In this document: one piece after another, positions 16,882 through 24,842 of the stretch
How the letters are laid out: the number at the start of each line of letters is the position of its first letter
Numbering within the stretch: the first letter of the stretch is position 1
Source: DASZHJ01 sp035581425
GTDB taxonomy: Bacteria > Pseudomonadota > Alphaproteobacteria > ATCC43930 > CGMCC-115725
Length of the DNA: 30,760 nt
Assembly (NCBI GenBank): GCA_035581425.1
Contig: DATJVP010000032.1
Coordinates: 1 to 30,760, forward strand
Direction: 5' to 3'
Notes under the pieces: model-generated
What the model was told of the DNA's origin: nothing
Seen by the model: only the letters and a program-made list of their open reading frames with translations
The model's database searches: none
Program-made: the position numbers and the translations under genes

Positions 16882-18252
16882 ATGCCGTTCTACGTGATCG
16901 CCTGTGTCGCCGCCCTCGGCGGATTGCTGTTCGGCTACGACACCGGTGTGATTTCGGGCGCGCTGCTCTTCATCCGGCAGGTCATGCATCTCTCTTCGAC
17001 CATGCAGGGGATCGTGGTCGCGATCGTGCTGGCCGGTGCCGCAATCGGCTCCTCGTTCGCCGGAACCCTTTCCGACAAGCTCGGACGGCGGCGCGTCATA
17101 CTCTACGCTGCCGTGTTGTTCGTCCTGGGCGCGCTCTTCTCGGCGAGCGCCACCGAGCTGACGTTACTGCTCATTGGCCGACTCCTCGTCGGGCTTGCGA
17201 TCGGCGTGGCGTCGATGCTGACGCCGCTATACCTCGCGGAAATCGCGCCCGCGCGCGACCGCGGCGCCGTCGTGTCGTTGAACCAGCTCTGCATCACCCT
17301 CGGTATTCTCGTCTCGTACCTCGTCGGGTTCGCGCTCGCCGACGCGACCCAGGGCTGGCGCTGGATGCTCGGGCTCGGCGCCCTGCCGGGGGTCATACTC
17401 TGGATCGGCATGCTGGTGTTGCCGGAAAGCCCACGCTGGCTCGCCGGCCACGGCAAGGCGGAGGCGGCGGGCGACGTGCTCCGGAATCTGCGCGGCGGCG
17501 CCGATGTGAGCGCCGAGCTCAACGAGCTCAAAACCGACCTCGCGCGGGAAAACAAACAGCTCTCGGGCTGGGGCGAACTGCTCTCTCCGCGCCTGCGGCG
17601 GCCGCTGGTCATCGGCATCGGCCTTGCGATGTTTCAGCAGATAACCGGGATCAACACTGTCATCTACTTCGCCCCCGAGATTTTCCAGTCGGCCGGACTC
17701 TCGTCCGCGGCGACCTCGATCTTGGCAACTGCCGGAGTCGGCCTCGTGAATGTCATCATGACTATCGTCTCGATCCGGCTGATCGACCGGCTTGGGCGGC
17801 GGCAACTTCTATTCTGGAGCCTCGGCGGCATGGCAGCGACGTTGCTCGTTCTCGCCGCTGCTTTCCATGCGGGAGCCTCGGGCCAGCTTGCCTGGATCGC
17901 AATGGCGTCGGTCGCGATCTACGTCGGCTTCTTCGCGATTGGGCTCGGGCCGGTCTTCTGGCTGCTGATCTCCGAGATATTCCCGCTTGCGCTCCGCGGT
18001 CGGGCAATGAGCCTCGCGACCGTCGCCAACTGGGCATTCAATCTGATCGTTTCCGCGACGTTCCTCGACTTTGTCGGCATTGCCGGCAGCGCGGGAGCGT
18101 TTCTCACTTACGCGGTGCTGAGCATCGCCGCGCTCGCGTTCATCATCGCGACCGTGCCCGAGACCAAGGGGCATAGCCTCGAGCAGATCGAAGATGAGCT
18201 GGACCGCGCGGCGGCGCATGTGGGTCCATCAGTCGGGCACGCGACAAAATGA
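16882..18252 (+). CDS. MFS sugar porter (glucose/xylose:H+ symporter type)
   Basis: 456 residues with about 12 membrane helices. Sugar-porter hallmarks are clear: GGLLFGYDTGVISGA in helix 1, DKLGRRR between helices 2 and 3, PLYLAEIAPARDRG, PESPRWL before the central loop, the substrate-binding FQQITGINTVIYFAP in helix 7, DRLGRR between helices 8 and 9, and PETKG at the end of helix 12. It should sit in the inner membrane and import a hexose or pentose with protons. AAGGGAG precedes the ATG, 21 bp after rpiA, so it is most likely the last gene of the operon. Given glk and the porin, glucose is the likely substrate (inference). Confidence 0.9.
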   Translation: MPFYVIACVAALGGLLFGYDTGVISGALLFIRQVMHLSSTMQGIVVAIVLAGAAIGSSFAGTLSDKLGRRRVILYAAVLFVLGALFSASATELTLLLIGRLLVGLAIGVASMLTPLYLAEIAPARDRGAVVSLNQLCITLGILVSYLVGFALADATQGWRWMLGLGALPGVILWIGMLVLPESPRWLAGHGKAEAAGDVLRNLRGGADVSAELNELKTDLARENKQLSGWGELLSPRLRRPLVIGIGLAMFQQITGINTVIYFAPEIFQSAGLSSAATSILATAGVGLVNVIMTIVSIRLIDRLGRRQLLFWSLGGMAATLLVLAAAFHAGASGQLAWIAMASVAIYVGFFAIGLGPVFWLLISEIFPLALRGRAMSLATVANWAFNLIVSATFLDFVGIAGSAGAFLTYAVLSIAALAFIIATVPETKGHSLEQIEDELDRAAAHVGPSVGHATK

Positions 18253-18346
18253 GACCGACGTCGGACAGCCTTGGCCGAGCTCTGTCGCAGGTGGGACGGG
18301 GATCTGCGACCTCATGGATTCCATCTCACTGCACGCATCCTCGACT

Positions 18347-18374
18347 GTCCCGGTGGCGTGGCATGACCGGGGAC
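18347..18374. terminator. Candidate hairpin between convergent genes
   Basis: gtcccggt (18347-18354) pairs with accggggac (18366-18374) apart from one bulged G, in the 178-bp gap between the MFS permease and the convergent HAD gene. A 10-bp palindrome (ccgacgtcgg, 18255-18264) lies just after the permease stop. There is no U-tract, so function as a terminator in either direction is tentative. Confidence 0.3.
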
Positions 18375-18430
18375 GTCGGGGTGTTCCTCGAATGGGGGCA
18401 ATAGCGGTCTCGAGCCAGAGTGCGGCCAGT

Positions 18431-19255
18431 TCACGTGCCTCGCGAACCTGAGGCGCACGGCAAAATTATCTGTTCAATCGCATGCGCAACGCCATCCTCC
18501 TCGTTCGAGAGCGTCACTGCGCGGGCGGTCAGCTTCACTTCGGCGGTCGCATTGCCCATCGCAATGCTGAGGCCGCTGTTGCGGAACATGGGAACGTCGT
18601 TCTCCATGTCCCCGATGGTGACGATCTCGTCGGCCGGGACGTTGAGCTGCCGTGCCAGCTTCATTACACCCAGACCCTTGTCGGTACCTGCCGGGGTGAT
18701 GTCGAGGTAGTAGGACTGCGAGCGCGCGATGGTGGCGCGGTCCGTCAGGGACCGGCGCATCTCCAGCTCGCACGACGCCAGGCGCTCGAAATCCCTGCTT
18801 ACGCCCACGAGCTTGACAGCGCTCTCGAGATGATCCTCTAGGCGAGCGACAATCGTCGGCTGGGTCCGAATCGTCGCGATCTCCTTATCCACATAGGCGC
18901 CGCTGGGGTCCTCCGTTAGCCAGTGGCTCGCGGTGAATGCCCATACTCCGACCGAGGCCGAGCGGAGCATCGCAATCGCCTCCCGCGCAACGTTCGATGC
19001 GAGCGTGCTCTGCTCGAAGATACTCAAGTCAGGTGCTGCTATCACGGCGCCGTTGAAGGCGCCGATCGGCAATCGCAGCGCCAATGGCTCGACTAGCATT
19101 CGGAGCCCAAAGGGCGGGCGGCTGCTCATGATCGAGAAGCCGATGCCAGCTTTTTGGAGTGCCGCCACGGCCGCGCGGTTGCGCTCGGTCAGCATCTTGT
19201 TCGAGGTCACCAGCGTCCCGTCCACATCGGACACGACGAGCGAAATCTTGCTCAT
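18431..19255 (-). CDS. Cof-type HAD-IIB family hydrolase, paralogue of the operon copy
   Basis: 274 residues from the ATG at 19255; the frame is open back to 19354, but homology starts at MSKISLVVSDVDGTL. Motif I is SDVDGTLVT, motif II MSSRPPFG, motif IV IGDMENDVPMF. It matches the HAD protein at 13918-14733 along its length (the EPLAL, FNG and PDLS segments and the C-terminal GNA region are shared), so the two are paralogues. The ribosome site is weak. It lies between the pentose phosphate cluster and the ribose importer, facing away from the latter, which again suggests a sugar-phosphate substrate; the substrate itself is unknown. Confidence 0.85.
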   Translation of the reverse strand: MSKISLVVSDVDGTLVTSNKMLTERNRAAVAALQKAGIGFSIMSSRPPFGLRMLVEPLALRLPIGAFNGAVIAAPDLSIFEQSTLASNVAREAIAMLRSASVGVWAFTASHWLTEDPSGAYVDKEIATIRTQPTIVARLEDHLESAVKLVGVSRDFERLASCELEMRRSLTDRATIARSQSYYLDITPAGTDKGLGVMKLARQLNVPADEIVTIGDMENDVPMFRNSGLSIAMGNATAEVKLTARAVTLSNEEDGVAHAIEQIILPCASGSRGT

Positions 19256-19415
19256 CGCAGCGCTTTCGAGGCGGTTGGTAGGTCCGACATCTACGCGTTT
19301 CCTAGATCGTCTCGCTCCAGAACGGCATATCGCACGGCCGCCGGCGGAAACCAAGTGGCAGATGGTGCGGAAGCCGTGCCGGACGCGAAATCCGGCTCGA
19401 TTGTCGTGCGAATCG

Positions 19416-19452
19416 GGAATCGCTCGTGCGGGATCGGAAGATTGGCGATTCC
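19416..19452. promoter_or_regulatory. 8-bp inverted repeat upstream of the ribose operon
   Basis: ggaatcgc (19416-19423) and gcgattcc (19445-19452) are exact complements 29 bp apart start to start, close to three helical turns, 63 bp before the ribose ABC ATPase start. The region is the shared 259-bp divergent promoter zone with the HAD gene. It is a candidate operator for an unseen regulator. Confidence 0.3.
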
Positions 19453-19514
19453 ATATCCTCTAACTCCCGTGGATCGCTCTCTCCGGCTCTCCGGCATTTA
19501 ACTACCCGGCATCT

Positions 19515-21023
19515 ATGGCGATTCAGCCCCCCATTTCGACCAAGGCGATCCTCGATCTGAACGGGATCAGCAAGACCTTTCACGGGACGAAGGTGTTGGA
19601 TCGCGTCGACTTCGCCGTGGCCTCAGGGCAGGTCATGGCCCTGCTCGGCGAGAACGGTGCCGGCAAATCGACCCTGATGAAGATCGTTACCGGCATTTAC
19701 GAGGCCGATGCGGGCGGCTCCATCCGACTGAATGGGGCGGAAATCCGCTTCAACAATCCGCGCCAAGCGATGTTTGCGGGCATCGCGATGATTCATCAGG
19801 ATCAGAATCTCGTTCCCGGACTGAGCGTAGCCGAGAATCTCTTTCTGGGACGCGAGCCCCTGAATTCATTGCGGCTGATCGACCATGCCGCTTTGAGGGC
19901 CGAGTCTCGCAAGTACCTCGACGCCCTGCGCCAGGCCATAGATCCGGCCATTCGCGTCAGCCGCCTGGGTGTCGGGCAGCGGCAGATGGTGGAGATCGCT
20001 CGCGCGCTCTCACTCGATGCGCGGCTGATCATCATGGACGAGCCGACCGACGGGCTGAGCGACGTCGAGACGGAGATACTCTTCGACTCCATCCGGCGCC
20101 TGCGCGACCAGGGCAAGGGTATCGTCTACATTTCGCATCGGCTGGGCGAGATCTTCAAAATCTGCAACGCCGTGACGGTGCTGCGCGACGGTCATGCCGT
20201 TGCTTCGGGACATATTGCCGAATTCGATGAAGCGAAAATCGTCCATCACATGGTCGGCCACGAGATCGCCGACAAATACCCGCACTCGGCCGCCGGCGAT
20301 GGGGTGAAGCGTCTACGGGTCGCGGGGTTGTCGGCGCCGGGTATCCAGGAGATTTCGTTCGAAGCGGGCGAGGGCGAGGTCGTGGGATTTACCGGCTTGG
20401 TGGGCTCCGGCGGCACCGAGCTCGGCAGGGCGCTCTACGGAGCCCTTCCGGCGCGCGCGGGCTCGATCGAGCTCGACGGCCGACCGTTGTCGTTGCGCTC
20501 GCCCGCGGACGGCGTGCGCGCAGGCATCGCCTATCTTCCCGAGGATCGCAAAACCGAGGGGCTGATCCAGATCGATTCCGTCGAGGACAACATGTCGCTC
20601 ACGGCATTGCGCCGGTTCGTCAGTCCATTCGGACTGATCGCGCATCGACGCGAGGATGAGGCCGTCGCCGGATACATCAAGACCTTCGCGATCCGCACCC
20701 CTGACAAAGACACGGTGGTGGCCACGCTGAGTGGCGGCAATCAGCAGAAGGTCGCATTGGCCAAGGCCCTGATGACGAACCCCAAGGTGCTCGTTCTCGA
20801 TGAGCCCACGCGCGGGGTCGATGTCGGCGCCCGCCGCGAGATCTACCGCCTCATCGACGATTTCAAGGGCAAGGGTCTCACCATCATCCTGATCTCGTCG
20901 GACATGCCGGAACTGCTGGGCATCTCCGACCGCATCTTCGTCCTCTCCCGAGGCCGCCTGAATGGAGCTTTCGGCCGCGGCGAGGCGACCCAGGATGCAA
21001 TTCTGCAGCGCGCCGTGGCCTGA
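19515..21023 (+). CDS. rbsA: Ribose ABC importer, duplicated ATPase subunit
   Basis: 502 residues, the size of E. coli RbsA (501). Two nucleotide-binding domains are fused. The first has Walker A GENGAGKST (45-53), signature LGVGQRQMVEIARAL (151-165) and Walker B LIIMDEPT (171-178). The second has the degenerate Walker A GLVGSGGTELG typical of this family, then LSGGNQQKVALAKAL and VLVLDEPTRGVDVGA. It powers import through the permease encoded 13 bp downstream. The ribosome site is weak. Specificity for ribose is taken from the binding protein and ribokinase in the same operon. Confidence 0.9.
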   Translation: MAIQPPISTKAILDLNGISKTFHGTKVLDRVDFAVASGQVMALLGENGAGKSTLMKIVTGIYEADAGGSIRLNGAEIRFNNPRQAMFAGIAMIHQDQNLVPGLSVAENLFLGREPLNSLRLIDHAALRAESRKYLDALRQAIDPAIRVSRLGVGQRQMVEIARALSLDARLIIMDEPTDGLSDVETEILFDSIRRLRDQGKGIVYISHRLGEIFKICNAVTVLRDGHAVASGHIAEFDEAKIVHHMVGHEIADKYPHSAAGDGVKRLRVAGLSAPGIQEISFEAGEGEVVGFTGLVGSGGTELGRALYGALPARAGSIELDGRPLSLRSPADGVRAGIAYLPEDRKTEGLIQIDSVEDNMSLTALRRFVSPFGLIAHRREDEAVAGYIKTFAIRTPDKDTVVATLSGGNQQKVALAKALMTNPKVLVLDEPTRGVDVGARREIYRLIDDFKGKGLTIILISSDMPELLGISDRIFVLSRGRLNGAFGRGEATQDAILQRAVA

Positions 21024-21036
21024 GGAAGCATCGCCG

Positions 21037-21981
21037 ATGACCGTCCTCTCGCGCTTCCTTTCGCAGAACAAGTCGCTGATCGGGCTCATCGCGCTGATCG
21101 TCGCCGTCTCGCTCGCCAGCCCGAATTTTCTGAAGCTTGAGAACCTCCTCAACGTTCTGCGCCAGACCTCGATCAACGCTGCGATCGCGATGGGCGCGAC
21201 CTTCGTCATTCTGACGGGCGGCATCGATCTTTCCGTGGGCGCCATTCTTGCGCTCGCGGGCGCATTCGCCGCGACTTTGATCGCGGGTGGCCATGGACTA
21301 GCAAGTACAATGCTGCTCGTGCTGCTGGCGGGGGTGGCGATCGGTGCCGTTTCGGGCCTGCTCGTTACCTACGGTGCCGTGCAGCCCTTCATCGCGACCT
21401 TGGTGAGCATGACCGTATTGCGGGGCATCGTGCTCGTGTTCAGCAACGGCACGCCGATCGACTCCAGCGGAGGCGATGCTTCCGCCGCCTTCGCGACGAT
21501 TGGCGACGGCTATGTGCTGGGCTTGCCGATCCCCGTCATCATCGCCGCCATCGTCTTCGCGGGCTGTTGGGTCGCCCTCACCCAGACGCGATTCGGGCGC
21601 TATGTCTATGCCATCGGCGGCAATGAGAACGTGGCCCGGCTCTCGGGTGTCAATGTCACCCTGGTCAAGATCAGCGTCTACGCGGTTTCCGGGCTTCTAT
21701 CGGCGCTCGCCGGCATCATTCTCACCGCGCGTCTCGAAAGCGCGCAGCCGACGGCCGGCCTCGGATACGAGCTCGACGCCATCGCGGCCGTCGTCGTCGG
21801 CGGGACGAGCCTCGCCGGCGGCATCGGCAGCATGACCGGCACGCTCATCGGCTCGCTCATCATCGGCGTCTTGAGCAACGCACTCAATCTGCTGGACGTC
21901 TCTTCCTACTACCAGCTCATCACAAAAGGCTGCGTCATCCTGCTTGCCGTGCTCGTGGATAGGCAGGCGAGGTCGACCTAG
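21037..21981 (+). CDS. rbsC: Ribose ABC importer, permease subunit
   Basis: 314 residues from the ATG at 21037, preceded by GAGGAAG overlapping the ATPase stop; the frame is open upstream inside rbsA but homology starts here. Eight to ten hydrophobic segments are visible, with the RbsC-type stretches GATFVILTGGIDLSVGAILAL, FGRYVYAIGGNENVARLSG (the coupling region that meets the ATPase) and GGTSLAGGIGSMTGTLIG near the C-terminus. It forms the inner-membrane channel, as a homodimer in the known systems. Confidence 0.92.
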   Translation: MTVLSRFLSQNKSLIGLIALIVAVSLASPNFLKLENLLNVLRQTSINAAIAMGATFVILTGGIDLSVGAILALAGAFAATLIAGGHGLASTMLLVLLAGVAIGAVSGLLVTYGAVQPFIATLVSMTVLRGIVLVFSNGTPIDSSGGDASAAFATIGDGYVLGLPIPVIIAAIVFAGCWVALTQTRFGRYVYAIGGNENVARLSGVNVTLVKISVYAVSGLLSALAGIILTARLESAQPTAGLGYELDAIAAVVVGGTSLAGGIGSMTGTLIGSLIIGVLSNALNLLDVSSYYQLITKGCVILLAVLVDRQARST

Positions 21982-22003
21982 CCGCAAGGACGCCGCCCCG
22001 ACG

Positions 22004-22009
22004 AAAGGA
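22004..22009 (+). promoter_or_regulatory. Ribosome binding site near the ribose-binding protein start
   Basis: AAAGGA ends 1 nt before the ATG at 22011 but 7 nt before an in-frame GTG at 22017. The spacing favours the GTG as the true start, which would shorten the protein by two residues. Confidence 0.45.
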
Positions 22010-22010
22010 A

Positions 22011-22904
22011 ATGCCCGTGACCCGAAGCAGACTTCCGATCATCGCCGCGATCGCATTCCTTGCGGCGTCGACGAGCGTGGCGCAGGCCGCCGACAAGATG
22101 GCTCTCGTCGTGTCCACTCTCAACAATCCGTTCTTCGTGGATCTCTCGAATGGGGCAAAGGCCAAGGCTAAGGAACTCGGATACGATCTCATCGTCCTCG
22201 ACAGCGAGAACGATCCCTCCAAGGAATTGTCCAATGTCGAAGACGCGCTCAGCCAGAGCGTGAAGGCACTCTTGCTCAATCCCGTCGACTCCGACGCCGC
22301 CAGAGCGGCGGTTCGTGCTGCCGCGCGGCAGCATGTTCCCGTCCTGACGCTCGACCGAACGGCAAAGGGCGTCATGGTCGCCTCGCATATTGCGTCCGAC
22401 AACGTGGCCGGCGGCAAGCTCGCGGGCGCGTTGATTGTCGAGCGGCTCGGCGGGAAGGGCAATGTCGTCGAGCTCCAGGGACTTCCGGGAACCGACCCGA
22501 CCCGCGACCGCAGCCTCGGATTCCGGCAGGCCATCGGTGCGGCGCCGGGCATCAAGCTCGTCGCCACTCAGCCCGCGAATTTCGACCGCACCCAAGGGCT
22601 CAATGTCATGGAGAACATTCTCCAGGCCCATCCCGACATCGATGCCGTCTTTGCCGCCAACGACGAGATGGCGCTCGGCGCCATCAAGGCCATCGGGCGC
22701 ACTGGGCGCCACGTCGTCGTGGTCGGTTTCGACGGTACGCCGGACGGCATCGCAGCCGTGAAGAGCGGCGCACTCTCAGGGACCATTGCCCAGCAGCCGG
22801 CTCTCATCGGCAGCCTCGGAGTTGAGACGGCTGACAAGGTGATCAAGGCCCAGCAGGTGCCGGCGAGCATTCCGGTTCCGCTGAAGACGATCACCCGAGA
22901 GTAG
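22011..22904 (+). CDS. rbsB: Ribose-binding periplasmic protein
   Basis: 297 residues from the ATG (295 if the GTG at 22017 is used). A signal peptide runs to about AQA (24-26). The mature part follows E. coli RbsB closely, with the same spacing of ligand residues: Asn39, Phe41 and Phe42 in TLNNPFF, Asn90 in LLLNPVDSD, Asp115 and Arg116 in LTLDR, and Arg167. These correspond to Asn13, Phe15, Phe16, Asn64, Asp89, Arg90 and Arg141 of mature E. coli RbsB. FDRTQGLNVMENIL, AANDEMALGA and GFDGTPDG are also shared. This gives good support for ribose as ligand rather than another pentose. It delivers ribose to the membrane permease. Confidence 0.93.
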   Translation: MPVTRSRLPIIAAIAFLAASTSVAQAADKMALVVSTLNNPFFVDLSNGAKAKAKELGYDLIVLDSENDPSKELSNVEDALSQSVKALLLNPVDSDAARAAVRAAARQHVPVLTLDRTAKGVMVASHIASDNVAGGKLAGALIVERLGGKGNVVELQGLPGTDPTRDRSLGFRQAIGAAPGIKLVATQPANFDRTQGLNVMENILQAHPDIDAVFAANDEMALGAIKAIGRTGRHVVVVGFDGTPDGIAAVKSGALSGTIAQQPALIGSLGVETADKVIKAQQVPASIPVPLKTITRE

Positions 22905-22911
22905 CCCGTCC

Positions 22912-23847
22912 ATGCCGAGTTCATCGCCACCCGCAATCGCCGTTCTCGGCAGCGTCAACGCTGATGTCACGGGCTTCTGCGACCGTCTGCCCAGGCCCGG
23001 GGAGACGATTTCCGGGTCGCGCTACACGATCACTCTCGGCGGGAAGGGCGCAAACCAGGCCGCCGCGGTCGCGCGGCTTGGCCTTCGCGTCGAGATGATC
23101 GGATCTATCGGGGACGACGGCTTCGGCACGATGACTCGTACGAGCCTCGGCGCGCTCGGCGTGGGACTTGACCATCTGCTGATTGCCAAGGGTACGAACA
23201 CGGGAGTGGCCCTGATAAACGTCGACGCTCACGCAGAGAACAGCATCGTCGTGATCGCCGGCGCCAATGCGACGATTGGCGTCGACGCAACTGACAGCGC
23301 GGCGCCAACCCTGAAGGAAGCGCCGGTGCTTCTGATTCAGCTCGAGATTCCCCTGGCCGCGGGCTTGGCAGCGGCGGCGATGGTTCGCGACCATGGAGGG
23401 CTGGTGATCCTAGACCCGGCGCCAGCACCGAGTGGCGGACTTTCATCGGATGTGCTCTCCGCCGTGGACATCGTCACACCCAACGAGACCGAGACCGAGG
23501 CTCTGGTCGGGATAAGGCCCGAGAACGCAGTGGACGCGGCGAAGGCGGCGGGCGTCCTTCGCTCGCGCGGCGTCACGACGGCAGTCATCAAGCTTGGAAA
23601 GCGCGGCGCCTATTTTCAGGGCCGCGACGCCGAGGGTTTCGTTCCGCCTTTCCCCGTGAAGGCAGTCAACAGCGTCGGCGCCGGCGACACGTTCAATGGC
23701 GGGTTGGGCGTCGCTCTCGCCCGCGGCTACGATTTGCCGAGAGCCGTGAGATTCGCTGCGGCGTGCGGAGCTTTGGCGACCACCGGACGCGGCGGTGCCG
23801 AAGCGGCGCCGACTTTGGCGGCCGTCGAAGCACTCCTCAATTCGTGA
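22912..23847 (+). CDS. rbsK: Ribokinase
   Basis: 311 residues, PfkB family. It phosphorylates ribose at O5 to give ribose-5-phosphate. GSVNADVTGFCDRLPRPGE (13-31) and the substrate motif LGGKGANQAAAVARLG are typical of RbsK. TPNETETEAL and the C-terminal signature VNSVGAGDTFNGG, with the catalytic Asp, are intact. It starts 7 bp after rbsB. No rbsD (ribose pyranase) and no rbsR regulator are seen next to it. Its product enters the pathway through RpiA and transketolase encoded upstream. Confidence 0.93.
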   Translation: MPSSSPPAIAVLGSVNADVTGFCDRLPRPGETISGSRYTITLGGKGANQAAAVARLGLRVEMIGSIGDDGFGTMTRTSLGALGVGLDHLLIAKGTNTGVALINVDAHAENSIVVIAGANATIGVDATDSAAPTLKEAPVLLIQLEIPLAAGLAAAAMVRDHGGLVILDPAPAPSGGLSSDVLSAVDIVTPNETETEALVGIRPENAVDAAKAAGVLRSRGVTTAVIKLGKRGAYFQGRDAEGFVPPFPVKAVNSVGAGDTFNGGLGVALARGYDLPRAVRFAAACGALATTGRGGAEAAPTLAAVEALLNS

Positions 23848-23863
23848 GCGATGAAAGTGCCGG

Positions 23864-24661
23864 TCAGGTGTCTTTCGGCCTCTTTGCGATCAGCGCATTG
23901 ACCTCGACGATCTCGCTGAATTCTCCGCTGGTCGACATGGCGGCCAGGCCCTCGCGGAGTGCACTTTCGAAATCGGCCTTCTTGTCGCCAAGCGCCTCCG
24001 GGGAGGTTATCGAAGTCGAAAAGACCCACCCGACGATTTCATCCGGGTCGAGTTTGCGCGTGAAGACTACACCGTAGCGCTCGAGATCGGAGAAGGCGGA
24101 GCGTAGCAACACCGCCTCGTGGCGTTCCTCTTCCAGTTTTCGCTGACGGCGCCGTGCGGTCTGGTCCGGCATGAACCTATCGTGGAGCTGCTCAACTAGC
24201 GTGCGCCAATGCACGCCGGGCGACGGAATGCGCCGGTCGTCGAACAGGGCGACAGCGCCGCCAGGCTCTATGAGGCGATCGAGCGCCGAGAGCGTAGCCG
24301 GGCGGTCCATCCAATGAAACGATCGCCCCATGGTGACGAGGCGAAATCGTCCGAGAACGGTGCCGAGATCGTAGGAGCTGCCCTCGATGGTGCGTAGCGT
24401 GACGTTCGACTCGCGAGCGCGCTCCCTGGCAGCGTCAAGCATATCGGGCTCGGGATCCATGGCTGTGACGGTCGCACCGAAGCGCGCAAAGCCGACGGCA
24501 AGCGGTGCCGGTCCGCAGCCCAAATCCAGGACAGGCGCACCCTCGTCAATCTCACAGCGATCCGCCACGAAACGGATCAGCCGGTCGGGGTAGGAAACCC
24601 GGTAACGGGCGTAATAGGGAACAGTGGATCGGAAACGACGCGGCTCGAACGCAACCGTCAT
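23864..24661 (-). CDS. Class I SAM-dependent methyltransferase
   Basis: 265 residues from the ATG at 24661, chosen because GAGGGA lies about 7 nt upstream; the frame is open to 24826 but the extra 55 residues look noncoding and cover a strong hairpin. Motif I VLDLGCGPAPLAVGFARFG is clear, followed by the acidic ribose-binding residue in AMDPEPDML and LVTMGRSFHWMDRP (motif IV region). It resembles the Methyltransf_11 group acting on small molecules. The acceptor is unknown. It converges on rbsK with a 16-bp gap. Confidence 0.8.
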   Translation of the reverse strand: MTVAFEPRRFRSTVPYYARYRVSYPDRLIRFVADRCEIDEGAPVLDLGCGPAPLAVGFARFGATVTAMDPEPDMLDAARERARESNVTLRTIEGSSYDLGTVLGRFRLVTMGRSFHWMDRPATLSALDRLIEPGGAVALFDDRRIPSPGVHWRTLVEQLHDRFMPDQTARRRQRKLEEERHEAVLLRSAFSDLERYGVVFTRKLDPDEIVGWVFSTSITSPEALGDKKADFESALREGLAAMSTSGEFSEIVEVNALIAKRPKDT

Positions 24662-24790
24662 GCTCGGGTCCCTCGGCTTGGGCGATGGCGAAATGCCTTG
24701 CCTGATGATATGCGCCGGAGCGGCCGCATATCTCCACTGCTCTTTGAGCCGTTCGGTCGGAAGGATCGAGAGGGGTCGGCTGAAGGGTCG

Positions 24791-24826
24791 GTGCGGCGGC
24801 GCCTCCGTCAGGACGCGCCGCCGCAC
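24791..24826 (-). terminator. Strong 12-bp GC hairpin after the MFS gene
   Basis: gtgcggcggcgc (24791-24802) and gcgccgccgcac (24815-24826) are exact reverse complements with a 12-nt loop, starting 16 bp beyond the stop of the minus-strand MFS gene and before the methyltransferase. There is no U-tract, so it may act as a 3' RNA-stabilising stem or factor-assisted terminator rather than a classical intrinsic terminator. Confidence 0.5.
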
Positions 24827-24842
24827 TCGGTGTGCAATTGCC

